Part shown: in pieces, positions 1 to 5,483 of the stretch
Position numbering within the stretch: the first letter of the stretch is position 1
Layout of the letters: every line of letters begins with the position of its first letter
Position numbers and translations under genes: made by a program
Assembly: GCA_017993025.1 (NCBI GenBank)
Contig: JAGONL010000029.1
Location: 1 to 9,236, forward strand
Length of the DNA: 9,236 bases
Source of the DNA: Candidatus Saccharimonadota bacterium
GTDB taxonomy: Bacteria; Patescibacteriota; Saccharimonadia; Saccharimonadales; SZUA-47
Direction of reading: 5' to 3'
The notes under the pieces: generated by a model
The model's input: the letters and a program-made list of their open reading frames with translations, nothing else
Database searches by the model: none
What the model was told of the DNA's origin: nothing

Positions 1-2
1 TA

Positions 3-152
3 GGAATGATTGTTGGTGGTACAAAAATTAGCGATGTTTCTAAGTGGAAAGAAGACTCTAAAGGAACAATGAGATTATTTATGGGACTTTTGCTCGTGTC
101 ACTTGGCTGGATACTAATATTAATTGCGAATGGTACCGTTAACTTAGGATAA
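3..152 (+). CDS. C-terminal end of a membrane protein (partial, 5' end outside window)
   Basis: An open frame enters from the left edge and ends at TAA 150-152, giving 49 visible residues. A short polar stretch with several Lys and Asp/Glu (about residues 8-23) is followed by a hydrophobic segment of about 20 residues (LFMGLLLVSLGWILILIA), then a short tail ending NGTVNLG. This is the pattern of a last transmembrane helix. Membrane thiol-transport proteins of the CcdA/DsbD type often end this way, and the redox gene downstream would fit, but 49 residues are too few to assign a family. The stop lies 10 nt before the ATP-cone gene and overlaps its ribosome binding site, so the two are probably co-transcribed. 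Confidence 0.6.
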   Translation, partial: GMIVGGTKISDVSKWKEDSKGTMRLFMGLLLVSLGWILILIANGTVNLG

Positions 153-155
153 GGA
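151..155 (+). promoter_or_regulatory. Shine-Dalgarno AAGGA of the ATP-cone gene, overlapping the upstream stop
   Basis: AAGGA lies 7 nt before ATG 163. Its two leading A's are the last two bases of the TAA stop at 150-152, so a terminating ribosome sits on the initiation site of the next gene. The same arrangement occurs at the pyrF-pyrE junction. Confidence 0.65.
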
Positions 156-162
156 TAAATAG

Positions 163-432
163 ATGAAGCACATCGTAAAACGAGCCGGACATACAGAAAT
201 TTATGATGAACGTAAATTATACGCCAGTATATTTTCTGCCTGTCAGTCAGTAAGAGAACCCATGGGTAGCGCAGAACTCATAGCTGATAAAGTTGTCAAA
301 GACATGAATGATTGGATTGAGAAAAAACACGAAGTAACTAGTAATGATATTAGGCATAATGCATCTAAACATTTAAGTGTATACAACCCGGACGCTGGAT
401 ACATGTATCTTCATCATCGGGTAGTTTGGTAA
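163..432 (+). CDS. Stand-alone ATP-cone domain protein
   Basis: This 89-residue protein is essentially one ATP-cone domain. It starts with the typical VKRAGHTEIYDERKL segment (basic residues, then a [FY]D..K pattern), followed by helices and the closing pattern with paired Tyr (YMYLHHRVVW). ATP-cones bind ATP/dATP and normally form a regulatory part of ribonucleotide reductases or of the repressor NrdR. NrdR also has an N-terminal zinc ribbon with four cysteines, and none is present here, so this is not NrdR. No catalytic domain is attached. It probably acts as a nucleotide-sensing subunit or binding partner; the target is unknown. The start has a good Shine-Dalgarno site. The stop is 2 nt before the ATG of the flavin oxidoreductase gene, which suggests coupled expression. 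Domain call is firm, role is not. Confidence 0.8.
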   Translation: MKHIVKRAGHTEIYDERKLYASIFSACQSVREPMGSAELIADKVVKDMNDWIEKKHEVTSNDIRHNASKHLSVYNPDAGYMYLHHRVVW

Positions 433-434
433 CA

Positions 435-1832
435 ATGACTTACAAAACAAATCACAAGAAACCAATCGACATGGACTTTGACCTTATAGTTATTGGGACC
501 GGTTCTGGTGGCGGAGTAGCTGCTCATATGGCCACAACCAAGGGTAAAAAAGTAGCGGTAGTTGAGCAAGAAAAAATCGGCGGAGAATGCCCAAACTATG
601 GCTGTGTGCCTACTAAAGCGATTCTACAGGCAGCGGAAACCTACAAAGTAATAAACCATGCTGGTAATTTTGGAATAAACGTTAATAAAGTAGATGTAGA
701 CTTCCCTAGCGTAAAAAGATGGAAAGACCAGGCCGTAAAAAACACCGGGACTGGGGATGGTTTAAGCGCATATAACGCTGGTGGAATTAAAGTAATCACT
801 GGACACGCACATTTTATTAATCCTTGGACAATTAGCGTCGGAGGTAAAAGATACAAAGCCCACCACTTTCTTATAGCAACTGGCACACATGACCTGGTAC
901 CACCTATTCCTGGGCTGAAAGAAACTGGTTATATTGGCTATCGCCAAGCGCTTGATCTAGAAGTACTACCCAAGAAACTCTGTGTTATTGGCGGTGGAGC
1001 TATTGGCTCTGAGTTTACGCATTATTTTTCTACATTTGGGACGGAAGTTCATCTTGTGGAGTTTGCTGAAAGACTCATGACAAGAGAAGACGTCGAAATG
1101 GGTGAGCTTTTAGAAGCTATTTTTGAACACAACGGAGTAAAAGTTCATACCGGCTCAAAAGTTGTTAAAGTAGAGAAAAAAGGAAATCAAAAAGTTGTTA
1201 CCTTTGAGCACTTAGGCAAAATGCATACTATTACAGTTGACGAGATACTTCTGAGCGTTGGAAAGTTGCCTAACACCGACTTGGGGCTTGAAAACGCCGG
1301 TGTTGAGTATGATTCTAAGCACGGGATAGTAGTTAATGGCATGATGCAAACAAGTAATCCCCATATTTATGCAGCAGGAGACGTTGTTGGAGGATATATG
1401 TTTACGCATGTGGCTAGCTACCAGAGTAGAATTGTTGGGCATAATTTGTTTAGCTCTTTGAAGCATGTAGCCGACTACCGTGCGGTACCAAGATGTGTTT
1501 TTGTTGATCCAGAGTTTGCTTCCACGGGAGCAACCGAGGAGGAGTTGAAATCTAGGGGAATAAAATATCAGTCGGCTATTATTTCTACAGCTATTATTGG
1601 TAGGGCTAACACATCCCAAGAGGACACTGGTTTTGTAAAAATACTTGCTGATAGAAAAGGCCGAGTGCTTGGTGGTTCTATTGTTGCCCCTAGAGCCGGA
1701 GAGATGATACAAGAACTAACTCTAGCTGTTCAGTGGCGTATGAAAGCCTCAAAACTCGACTACACTATGCACGCCTATCCTACCTGGAGCCAAGCTGTCA
1801 GAATCTGTGCCAGCAAAATCGTCTGCCGCTAA
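435..1832 (+). CDS. Class I pyridine nucleotide-disulfide oxidoreductase (MerA/dihydrolipoamide dehydrogenase-like)
   Basis: This is a flavoprotein of 465 residues, a normal family length. It has an N-terminal FAD-binding motif GTGSGG (21-26), the redox-active pair C52/C57 in GGECPNYGCVPTKA, a second Rossmann motif GGGAIG (186-191), the distal FAD motif around AAGD (313-316), and a C-terminal dimerisation domain from about 351. An acidic residue (E209) at the end of the second NAD-site strand suggests NADH rather than NADPH. The active-site segment that reads H-P-T-x-S-E in lipoamide dehydrogenase is Y-P-T-W-S-Q here, so the His/Glu acid-base pair is replaced by Tyr448 and Gln453. Tyr at this position resembles mercuric reductase and related enzymes. 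Two further cysteines, C458 and C464, lie in the last eight residues. The substrate is unknown. ATG 435 follows the ATP-cone stop by 2 nt; TTG 426 and ATG 471 are alternatives, the latter removing 12 residues that precede the Rossmann fold. Confidence 0.85.
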   Translation: MTYKTNHKKPIDMDFDLIVIGTGSGGGVAAHMATTKGKKVAVVEQEKIGGECPNYGCVPTKAILQAAETYKVINHAGNFGINVNKVDVDFPSVKRWKDQAVKNTGTGDGLSAYNAGGIKVITGHAHFINPWTISVGGKRYKAHHFLIATGTHDLVPPIPGLKETGYIGYRQALDLEVLPKKLCVIGGGAIGSEFTHYFSTFGTEVHLVEFAERLMTREDVEMGELLEAIFEHNGVKVHTGSKVVKVEKKGNQKVVTFEHLGKMHTITVDEILLSVGKLPNTDLGLENAGVEYDSKHGIVVNGMMQTSNPHIYAAGDVVGGYMFTHVASYQSRIVGHNLFSSLKHVADYRAVPRCVFVDPEFASTGATEEELKSRGIKYQSAIISTAIIGRANTSQEDTGFVKILADRKGRVLGGSIVAPRAGEMIQELTLAVQWRMKASKLDYTMHAYPTWSQAVRICASKIVCR

Positions 1833-1837
1833 ACGCT

Positions 1838-1861
1838 ATGAAGGGGAATATTTCCTCTCAT
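1838..1861 (+). other. RNA hairpin in the 3' region of the oxidoreductase operon
   Basis: AGGGGAA (1842-1848) pairs with TTCCTCT (1852-1858), with one G-U pair and a TAT loop. ATG (1838-1840) pairs with CAT (1859-1861) around one bulged A. No T-run follows, so it does not look like an intrinsic terminator on its own. It begins 6 nt after the stop codon and could stabilise the mRNA end. Confidence 0.4.
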
Positions 1862-1905
1862 CGAGCCGGAGAGCCGAATAAGTCGTCTCTGCGGTCTGCT
1901 CACCC

Positions 1906-1928
1906 CTGGCCACAAGCCTAGATTTTAT
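1906..1928 (+). terminator. Possible weak intrinsic terminator after the oxidoreductase gene
   Basis: CTGGC (1906-1910) can pair with GCC (1916-1918) and AG (1920-1921) around a CACAA loop and one bulged T. The following ATTTTATT is T-rich but broken. The stem is short. It is listed because no better terminator exists between this operon and the RRM gene. Confidence 0.3.
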
Positions 1929-2039
1929 TAGGATTTATATAGCATTTGTGGTTTAATGTAAGTGCAAGAGTCTAATTAAGAGTGAAAAGTATTACATACA
2001 CATTACAGTGTTACGAATCCTCGGTTATAGATGGTCGAA

Positions 2040-2070
2040 TTGCCAAAGAAAATAACCTGGAAAGTAACAT
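2040..2070 (+). promoter_or_regulatory. Candidate promoter of the RRM gene (weak)
   Basis: TTGCCA (2040-2045) and TAACAT (2065-2070) are separated by 19 bp, slightly long, and the -10 ends 6 nt before ATG 2077. The geometry resembles the pyrB and NUDIX starts but both boxes are imperfect. GGAAAG (2059-2064) lies 12 nt before the ATG and is a poor, distant Shine-Dalgarno match. The 244-nt gap from 1833 to 2076 shows nothing else firm apart from the hairpins noted. Confidence 0.3.
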
Positions 2071-2076
2071 ATACAC

Positions 2077-2328
2077 ATGAAACTATTTGTAGGAGGACTT
2101 CCGTTCTCAACAACAGATGACGAGCTTCAAGCTGCCTTTGCAGCTTTTGGTACCGTTTCAAGCGCCAAAGTTATCACAGATCGAGAAACTGGCCGTTCAC
2201 GCGGTTTTGGTTTCGTAGAATTTGATAACGATGACGAAGGAAAAGCTTCTATTGCTGGATTAGACGGCAAAGAGCTAGGCGGACGTACAATTCACGTAAG
2301 TGAAGCACGCGAACGCGAACAACGATAG
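2077..2328 (+). CDS. Single-RRM RNA-binding protein
   Basis: This is an 83-residue protein made of one RNA recognition motif. RNP2 is LFVGGL (3-8) and RNP1 is RGFGFVEF (42-49), both carrying the aromatic residues that stack on RNA bases. The charged tail (SEAREREQR) is short and lacks the glycine-rich extension of many cyanobacterial Rbp proteins. Such small RRM proteins bind single-stranded RNA in the cytoplasm, and in several bacteria they respond to cold; no target can be read here. It appears monocistronic, with a gap before it and a strong terminator 17 nt after its TAG stop. The family call is very secure. Confidence 0.95.
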   Translation: MKLFVGGLPFSTTDDELQAAFAAFGTVSSAKVITDRETGRSRGFGFVEFDNDDEGKASIAGLDGKELGGRTIHVSEAREREQR

Positions 2329-2345
2329 TCATAGACTACGCATCA

Positions 2346-2398
2346 CGCCCTTTTGAATTACAGACGAACAAGTAGTCTGTTATCAAAAGGGCGTTTTT
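2346..2398 (+). terminator. Intrinsic terminator of the RRM gene
   Basis: CGCCCTTTTGA (2346-2356) pairs perfectly over 11 bp with TCAAAAGGGCG (2383-2393), followed by TTTTT (2394-2398). A second inner stem, ACAGAC (2360-2365) with GTCTGT (2375-2380), extends the structure. The TTTT in the left arm gives an A-tract before the G-rich right arm, but minus-strand use is unlikely because no minus-strand gene ends nearby. Confidence 0.9.
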
Positions 2399-2540
2399 GG
2401 TACATTTTTCAATTTTTTGCTATTCAATCCGCTGTCACTGTAACTAAAGTACAGCTCCCTTTCGTTTGAAAGCAAAGAAATTGCAAACTGCACTCAAATG
2501 CGTAGCTCTGACTTCTCGAACATTTCGGCTTTTCAACCAA

Positions 2541-2574
2541 TTGTTCAGACTATTCTCAGGTAAGTATATATACT
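2541..2574 (+). promoter_or_regulatory. Candidate promoter of the response regulator-kinase operon
   Basis: TTGTTC (2541-2546) is an acceptable -35 box. TATATA (2565-2570, 18-bp spacer) or TATACT (2569-2574, spacer too long at 22) would be the -10. Either places transcription start within about 6 nt of ATG 2583. There is no Shine-Dalgarno site; the nearest AGG (2558-2560) is 22 nt from the start. The rest of the 2399-2540 gap shows only short hairpins such as CTTTCGTTTGAAAG. Confidence 0.45.
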
Positions 2575-2582
2575 ATGTACAT

Positions 2583-3263
2583 ATGAGAATACTGATTGTT
2601 GAAGATGACCATAAGATTGCAAATGCGCTGAAGCGAGGGCTAGAACGGCAAAGCTATGCTGTCGACGTTTGTTATGACGGAGAATCAGGCGCATCAATGG
2701 CTTTAAATGAGCCTTATGATTTGATTATTCTAGATAGGATGTTGCCAAAACTTGACGGCATGCAAATATTAAAACAAATAAGAGAAAACGGTAATCACAC
2801 ACCACTACTCATGTTAACTGCTAAGGATAAAGTTCTAGACCGAGCCGAAGGTTTAAACGCCGGTGCTGATGATTATTTAGTAAAACCTTTTGCGTTTATA
2901 GAGCTGTTAGCAAGGGTACGTGCACTGCTTCGGCGCCCCGAAAGTTCACAGGAACTTAAAATTGAGAGCGACGGCCTAGAGCTTGACCGTGATAACTTTT
3001 CGGCTCTCCGCTCCGGTAAAAATATTGAACTCACCGCTAAGGAGTTTGCCTTACTTGAATATTTAATGAGCCAAACTGGAAGAATTGTGACAAAAGACCA
3101 TATAATAGAGCATGTCTGGGATTATGATTCTGACATTTTGCCAAATACGGTAGAGGTATATATTGGTTATTTGAGAGCAAAAATAGACAAAGCACACCCT
3201 AGCCTTCCCCCACTTATCAACACCCGCCGTGGTTTTGGATACTATTTTGGAGTAAAGTCATGA
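2583..3263 (+). CDS. OmpR/PhoB-type response regulator transcription factor
   Basis: The protein has 226 residues, the normal length. The receiver domain (1-118) has the acidic pair D8-D9, phospho-acceptor D51 (LIILDRMLP), T79 and K101 (KPF). The winged-helix DNA-binding domain (about 125-224) has the ELTAKEFALLEYL segment, the recognition helix around NTVEVYIGYLRAK, and the wing ending RRGFGY. It should bind DNA as a phosphorylated dimer and regulate genes under control of the kinase encoded next. An in-frame extension reaches back to 2466, but the extra 39 residues match nothing in the family and ATG 2583 begins exactly at the conserved MRILIVEDD. The stop overlaps the kinase start (ATGA, 3260-3263), so the two genes are translationally coupled. 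Regulon unknown. Confidence 0.95.
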   Translation: MRILIVEDDHKIANALKRGLERQSYAVDVCYDGESGASMALNEPYDLIILDRMLPKLDGMQILKQIRENGNHTPLLMLTAKDKVLDRAEGLNAGADDYLVKPFAFIELLARVRALLRRPESSQELKIESDGLELDRDNFSALRSGKNIELTAKEFALLEYLMSQTGRIVTKDHIIEHVWDYDSDILPNTVEVYIGYLRAKIDKAHPSLPPLINTRRGFGYYFGVKS

Positions 3264-4285
3264 AAACTAACATATTCCATAATGCTTCAATTAGACTCAC
3301 TACCTTATACCTACTAATTATTATGACTATTAGCTTACTTTTTAGCTTAAGTTTGTACCAAGTAGCCTCTAACGAAATTGAACGTGGGTTTCGTGGACGC
3401 CCAGGGCCAATAAGCCAAATGATTAGAACTAGAAACGTTGACCTTGTTGAAGGTCTTATTTCAGAACAAGAAGAAACCATTGTTGAATTAAAATCATCAC
3501 TAAAATCAAATTTAGTAATATTAAATATTCTTATTGCGGTTGTGGGTGGATTATTAAGTTATTTTCTAGCTAGAAAAACACTACGACCTATTGAAACTGC
3601 TCACAACGCTCAAAATAGATTCACGGCAGACGCTAGCCACGAACTTAGAACACCAATTACCGCAATGAGAACAGAAACAGAGATTACACTTACTGAGCCA
3701 AACCTTACCCTAAAAGACGCAAAGGCGCAGTTGAATAGTAATATTGAAGAACTAGATAAACTCACCAAACTTTCTGAAGATTTGTTGAAACTAGCACGAC
3801 TGGATAATGTCGAAACAACCCGAATGCCAACTGATATTAGTGAAATAATCAATTTAGCAATTGAAAGAGTAAAACCATTGGCAGAGAAAAATAAACAGTT
3901 ATTTAAATTGCGTGTGATTCCTAAAATAGAAGTGTCGGCAGATTCTGCTAGCTTAACAGAGGCTTTCGTTACTTTACTAGATAACGCCGTTAAATACAGC
4001 CCCAGTAAGTCTGAAATAGAAGTTATTGTTACTAAAAACAAAAATACTGTGGAAGTAAAAATAATCGACAATGGAGATGGAATCATGCCAACTGATTTGC
4101 CTCATATTTTTGAGAGATTTTACCGTGCAGAACTGTCCCGCACTAAAAATAATGTGAATGGGTTTGGAATAGGGTTGGCAATTGCAAAAGAAACTGTCGA
4201 GTCACACGGTGGAACAATTAGTGCCGTTAACAACAAGAAAACCGGCGCAACTTTTACTGTGCTATTGCCTGTACTCAAAGGCTGA
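3260..4285 (+). CDS. Membrane-bound sensor histidine kinase
   Basis: This 341-residue kinase pairs with the response regulator. It has transmembrane segments at about 13-33 and 84-103, flanking an extracytoplasmic loop of only about 50 residues (contains RGFRGRPGP). The dimerisation/phospho-acceptor helix follows almost directly, with H127 in FTADASHELRTP; a HAMP linker, if any, is much reduced. The ATP-binding domain has the N box (LLDNAVKYSP, N242), G1 (DNGDGI, 270-275), F box (IFERFYR) and G2 (GFGIGLAIAK, 301-310). All catalytic motifs are intact. GGAG (3249-3252), 7 nt before the ATG and inside the regulator gene, is its ribosome binding site. With so small a loop it may sense through its membrane helices or a partner protein. 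Stimulus unknown. Confidence 0.95.
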   Translation: MKTNIFHNASIRLTTLYLLIIMTISLLFSLSLYQVASNEIERGFRGRPGPISQMIRTRNVDLVEGLISEQEETIVELKSSLKSNLVILNILIAVVGGLLSYFLARKTLRPIETAHNAQNRFTADASHELRTPITAMRTETEITLTEPNLTLKDAKAQLNSNIEELDKLTKLSEDLLKLARLDNVETTRMPTDISEIINLAIERVKPLAEKNKQLFKLRVIPKIEVSADSASLTEAFVTLLDNAVKYSPSKSEIEVIVTKNKNTVEVKIIDNGDGIMPTDLPHIFERFYRAELSRTKNNVNGFGIGLAIAKETVESHGGTISAVNNKKTGATFTVLLPVLKG

Positions 4286-4291
4286 TACAAT
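4283..4291 (+). promoter_or_regulatory. Extended -10 promoter for the NUDIX gene, inside the kinase stop
   Basis: TGATACAAT matches the extended -10 consensus (TGnTATAAT) at all but one position. Its TG is part of the kinase TGA stop. It ends 6 nt before ATG 4298, so transcription would begin at about the start codon. TTGCCT (4265-4270) is upstream with a short 15-bp spacer; extended -10 promoters tolerate a poor -35. Confidence 0.55.
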
Positions 4292-4297
4292 AAACCT

Positions 4298-4741
4298 ATG
4301 AATATTGACCCGAGACTAGCTGAAATTAAAGATTGTCTTTACCGTGTTGCCGTAAAAACAATTATTACAAACGGAAATAAGCTACTTCTTGTTCTCGACG
4401 GTAGGGACACTGATTATAGCTTTCCTGGTGGTGGAGTTGATTATGGAGAAAATCTACGCCAAGCAGTAATTCGTGAACTAGAAGAAGAAATTGGAATGCC
4501 AAGTAACTTAATAGCCAGTGATTTTAAAATTATTGGGGCTAATATAGGCCATGTAGGTGGTGATATTCCCAGAACAAATTTGTTTTTTAAGGTTGATGTT
4601 GATATAGATAAAGTCACTAAATCAAGCGAGATATCTGGCTACAAATGGTTTACGTTTGAGGAACTTGTTAACCTTAAACTAGATCCTTCTACTGGCGACA
4701 CTTCAGAAATTTTTAAAGTCATTCAGGATTATCTCAGCTAA
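4298..4741 (+). CDS. NUDIX hydrolase
   Basis: The protein has 147 residues, the usual size for a single NUDIX domain. The signature GX5EX7REUXEEXGU is complete from G45 to M67, including E51 and the metal-binding RELEEEIG (59-66). These enzymes cleave nucleoside diphosphates linked to another group, using Mg2+ or Mn2+; the true substrate (an oxidised nucleotide, a sugar nucleotide, a cofactor or an RNA cap) cannot be told from this sequence. It lies 12 nt after the kinase stop. The spacer has no Shine-Dalgarno site but contains a promoter-like -10, so it may be transcribed separately as well as by read-through. A functional link to the two-component system is not implied. Confidence 0.92.
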   Translation: MNIDPRLAEIKDCLYRVAVKTIITNGNKLLLVLDGRDTDYSFPGGGVDYGENLRQAVIRELEEEIGMPSNLIASDFKIIGANIGHVGGDIPRTNLFFKVDVDIDKVTKSSEISGYKWFTFEELVNLKLDPSTGDTSEIFKVIQDYLS

Positions 4742-4789
4742 ACCAAAGTATTATCAAAGCAAGTGTTTGTACTATGAAGATGTTCAGGT

Positions 4790-4823
4790 GCAAACGACTT
4801 TCGCGTCACGCGCAATTGTTTGC
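4790..4823 (+). promoter_or_regulatory. Nested inverted repeat upstream of the secreted protein gene
   Basis: GCAAAC (4790-4795) is mirrored by GTTTGC (4818-4823), and inside lies CGCGT-C-ACGCG (4802-4812), an 11-bp dyad about one base off-centre from the outer arms. It sits 53-86 bp before ATG 4876. A regulator operator is the likeliest reading; the one-base centre makes it a poor RNA hairpin unless the inner stem opens to CGC/GCG. TGCAAAC also occurs at 2482-2488 upstream of the response regulator. Which -10 box is used is unclear (TACTAT 4770-4775, GATAAT 4829-4834 and TAGTAT 4834-4839 are all possible). Confidence 0.45.
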
Positions 4824-4875
4824 GGACGGATAATAGTATTGCACCAAGAACAAATATTTAAAAAGGAGAAGTATT

Positions 4876-5355
4876 ATGAAAATAAGCAAAAATTTAATCG
4901 CTGCCCTAGCGGTTACGACAATCGCTACTGGAAGTATTCTAGGTGTAAGCGCAGCTAGCGCCCACGGGAGTGGAGATAATAAAGACGAGCTAGTGACAAA
5001 GCTAGCGGAGAAATTTAATGTAGACGCTTCAGAGGTGGAAAGCGTTTTTGAAGAGCAACATGCAGAAATGGAAGCAGAGCGAGATACTAAGCGCGAAGAG
5101 CACTTACAATCCCTTGTAGATGCCGGAACCATAACTGCTGACCAAAAAATAGCTCTGGAGACTAAATTTACAGAGATGGAAACTGCCCGTGAAGCGATAA
5201 AGGACCAAGACCTAACGCACGAAGAAATGCATACCAAAATGGAAGAAGGCCGAACGGCCTTTGAGACATGGGCTAAGGAACAAGGCATAGACCTAAATGC
5301 AATCCGACCAGACGGAGGCCATATGGGTGGTCGTAGACACGGCATGCGTGACTAA
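4876..5355 (+). CDS. Small secreted helical protein of unknown function
   Basis: This 159-residue protein has a clear signal peptide: MKISKN, a hydrophobic core to about residue 24, and the cleavage motif A27-S-A29 before HGSG. No lipobox cysteine is present; there are no cysteines at all. The mature part, about 130 residues, is highly charged, rich in Glu, Lys and Met, and predicted by eye to be mostly helical. A segment GTITADQKIAL (around 80 residues into the mature protein's helix-rich half) resembles the LTxxQ-type motif of Spy/CpxP-like proteins and similar stretches in DUF2680 proteins, but I cannot assign it to either. The tail GGHMGGRRHGMRD is rich in His, Met and Gly and could bind metal. 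It has a strong Shine-Dalgarno site (AAGGAG 4863-4868, 7 nt spacing) and its own terminator. Its position beside a two-component system suggests, but does not show, that it is a target or accessory factor. Confidence 0.85.
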   Translation: MKISKNLIAALAVTTIATGSILGVSAASAHGSGDNKDELVTKLAEKFNVDASEVESVFEEQHAEMEAERDTKREEHLQSLVDAGTITADQKIALETKFTEMETAREAIKDQDLTHEEMHTKMEEGRTAFETWAKEQGIDLNAIRPDGGHMGGRRHGMRD

Positions 5356-5379
5356 ATAGACATTTTGTTGTTTACATTC

Positions 5380-5418
5380 AACATCCTGGGGGTAGCGCCC
5401 CGAGGATGTTTTAATTTT
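5380..5418 (+). terminator. Intrinsic terminator after the secreted protein gene
   Basis: AACATCCT (5380-5387) pairs with AGGATGTT (5403-5410), and GGGG (5388-5391) pairs with CCCC (5398-5401) with one bulged G. The loop is GTAGCG. The tail TTAATTTT is T-rich with two A's. It begins 24 nt after the stop codon. Confidence 0.85.
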
Positions 5419-5436
5419 GCAATATATTTGCTTCTA

Positions 5437-5465
5437 TTGAATTTACTTTAACAAGAGAACATACT
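5437..5465 (+). promoter_or_regulatory. Candidate promoter of the PH/flavin split-barrel gene
   Basis: TTGAAT (5437-5442) and CATACT (5460-5465) are separated by 17 bp; each matches four of six consensus bases. Start would be near 5472, leaving a short leader that contains the GGGAG (5474-5478) ribosome binding site. It lies just after a terminator, as expected for a new transcription unit. Confidence 0.5.
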
Positions 5466-5483
5466 CATGCATAGGGAGAGACG

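Noticed and set aside
1212..1712. 166-residue open frame on the minus strand inside the oxidoreductase gene
   Set aside because: The plus strand encodes conserved family motifs throughout this stretch; the antisense frame shows no domain.
1733..1921. 62-residue plus-strand frame running past the oxidoreductase stop, considered as a frameshifted C-terminus
   Set aside because: The main frame already reaches the family's normal C-terminal motif (YPTWSQ) and length, so no frameshift is needed.
2003..2036. Sequence resembling a tRNA T-arm (ACGAATCCTCGG)
   Set aside because: No acceptor, D-arm or anticodon stem can be paired around it.
2466..2582. In-frame N-terminal extension of the response regulator
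   Set aside because: The 39 extra residues resemble no receiver domain, and ATG 2583 starts precisely at the first conserved strand.
4808..4812. Inner dyad upstream of the secreted protein read as a terminator for the NUDIX gene
   Set aside because: The loop would be a single base and no T-run follows; an operator is a better reading.
4806..5345. 179-residue open frame on the minus strand opposite the secreted protein
   Set aside because: It mirrors a gene that has a signal peptide, ribosome binding site and terminator. Its composition (Ser/Arg/Pro-rich) and lack of a ribosome binding site fit a chance frame.
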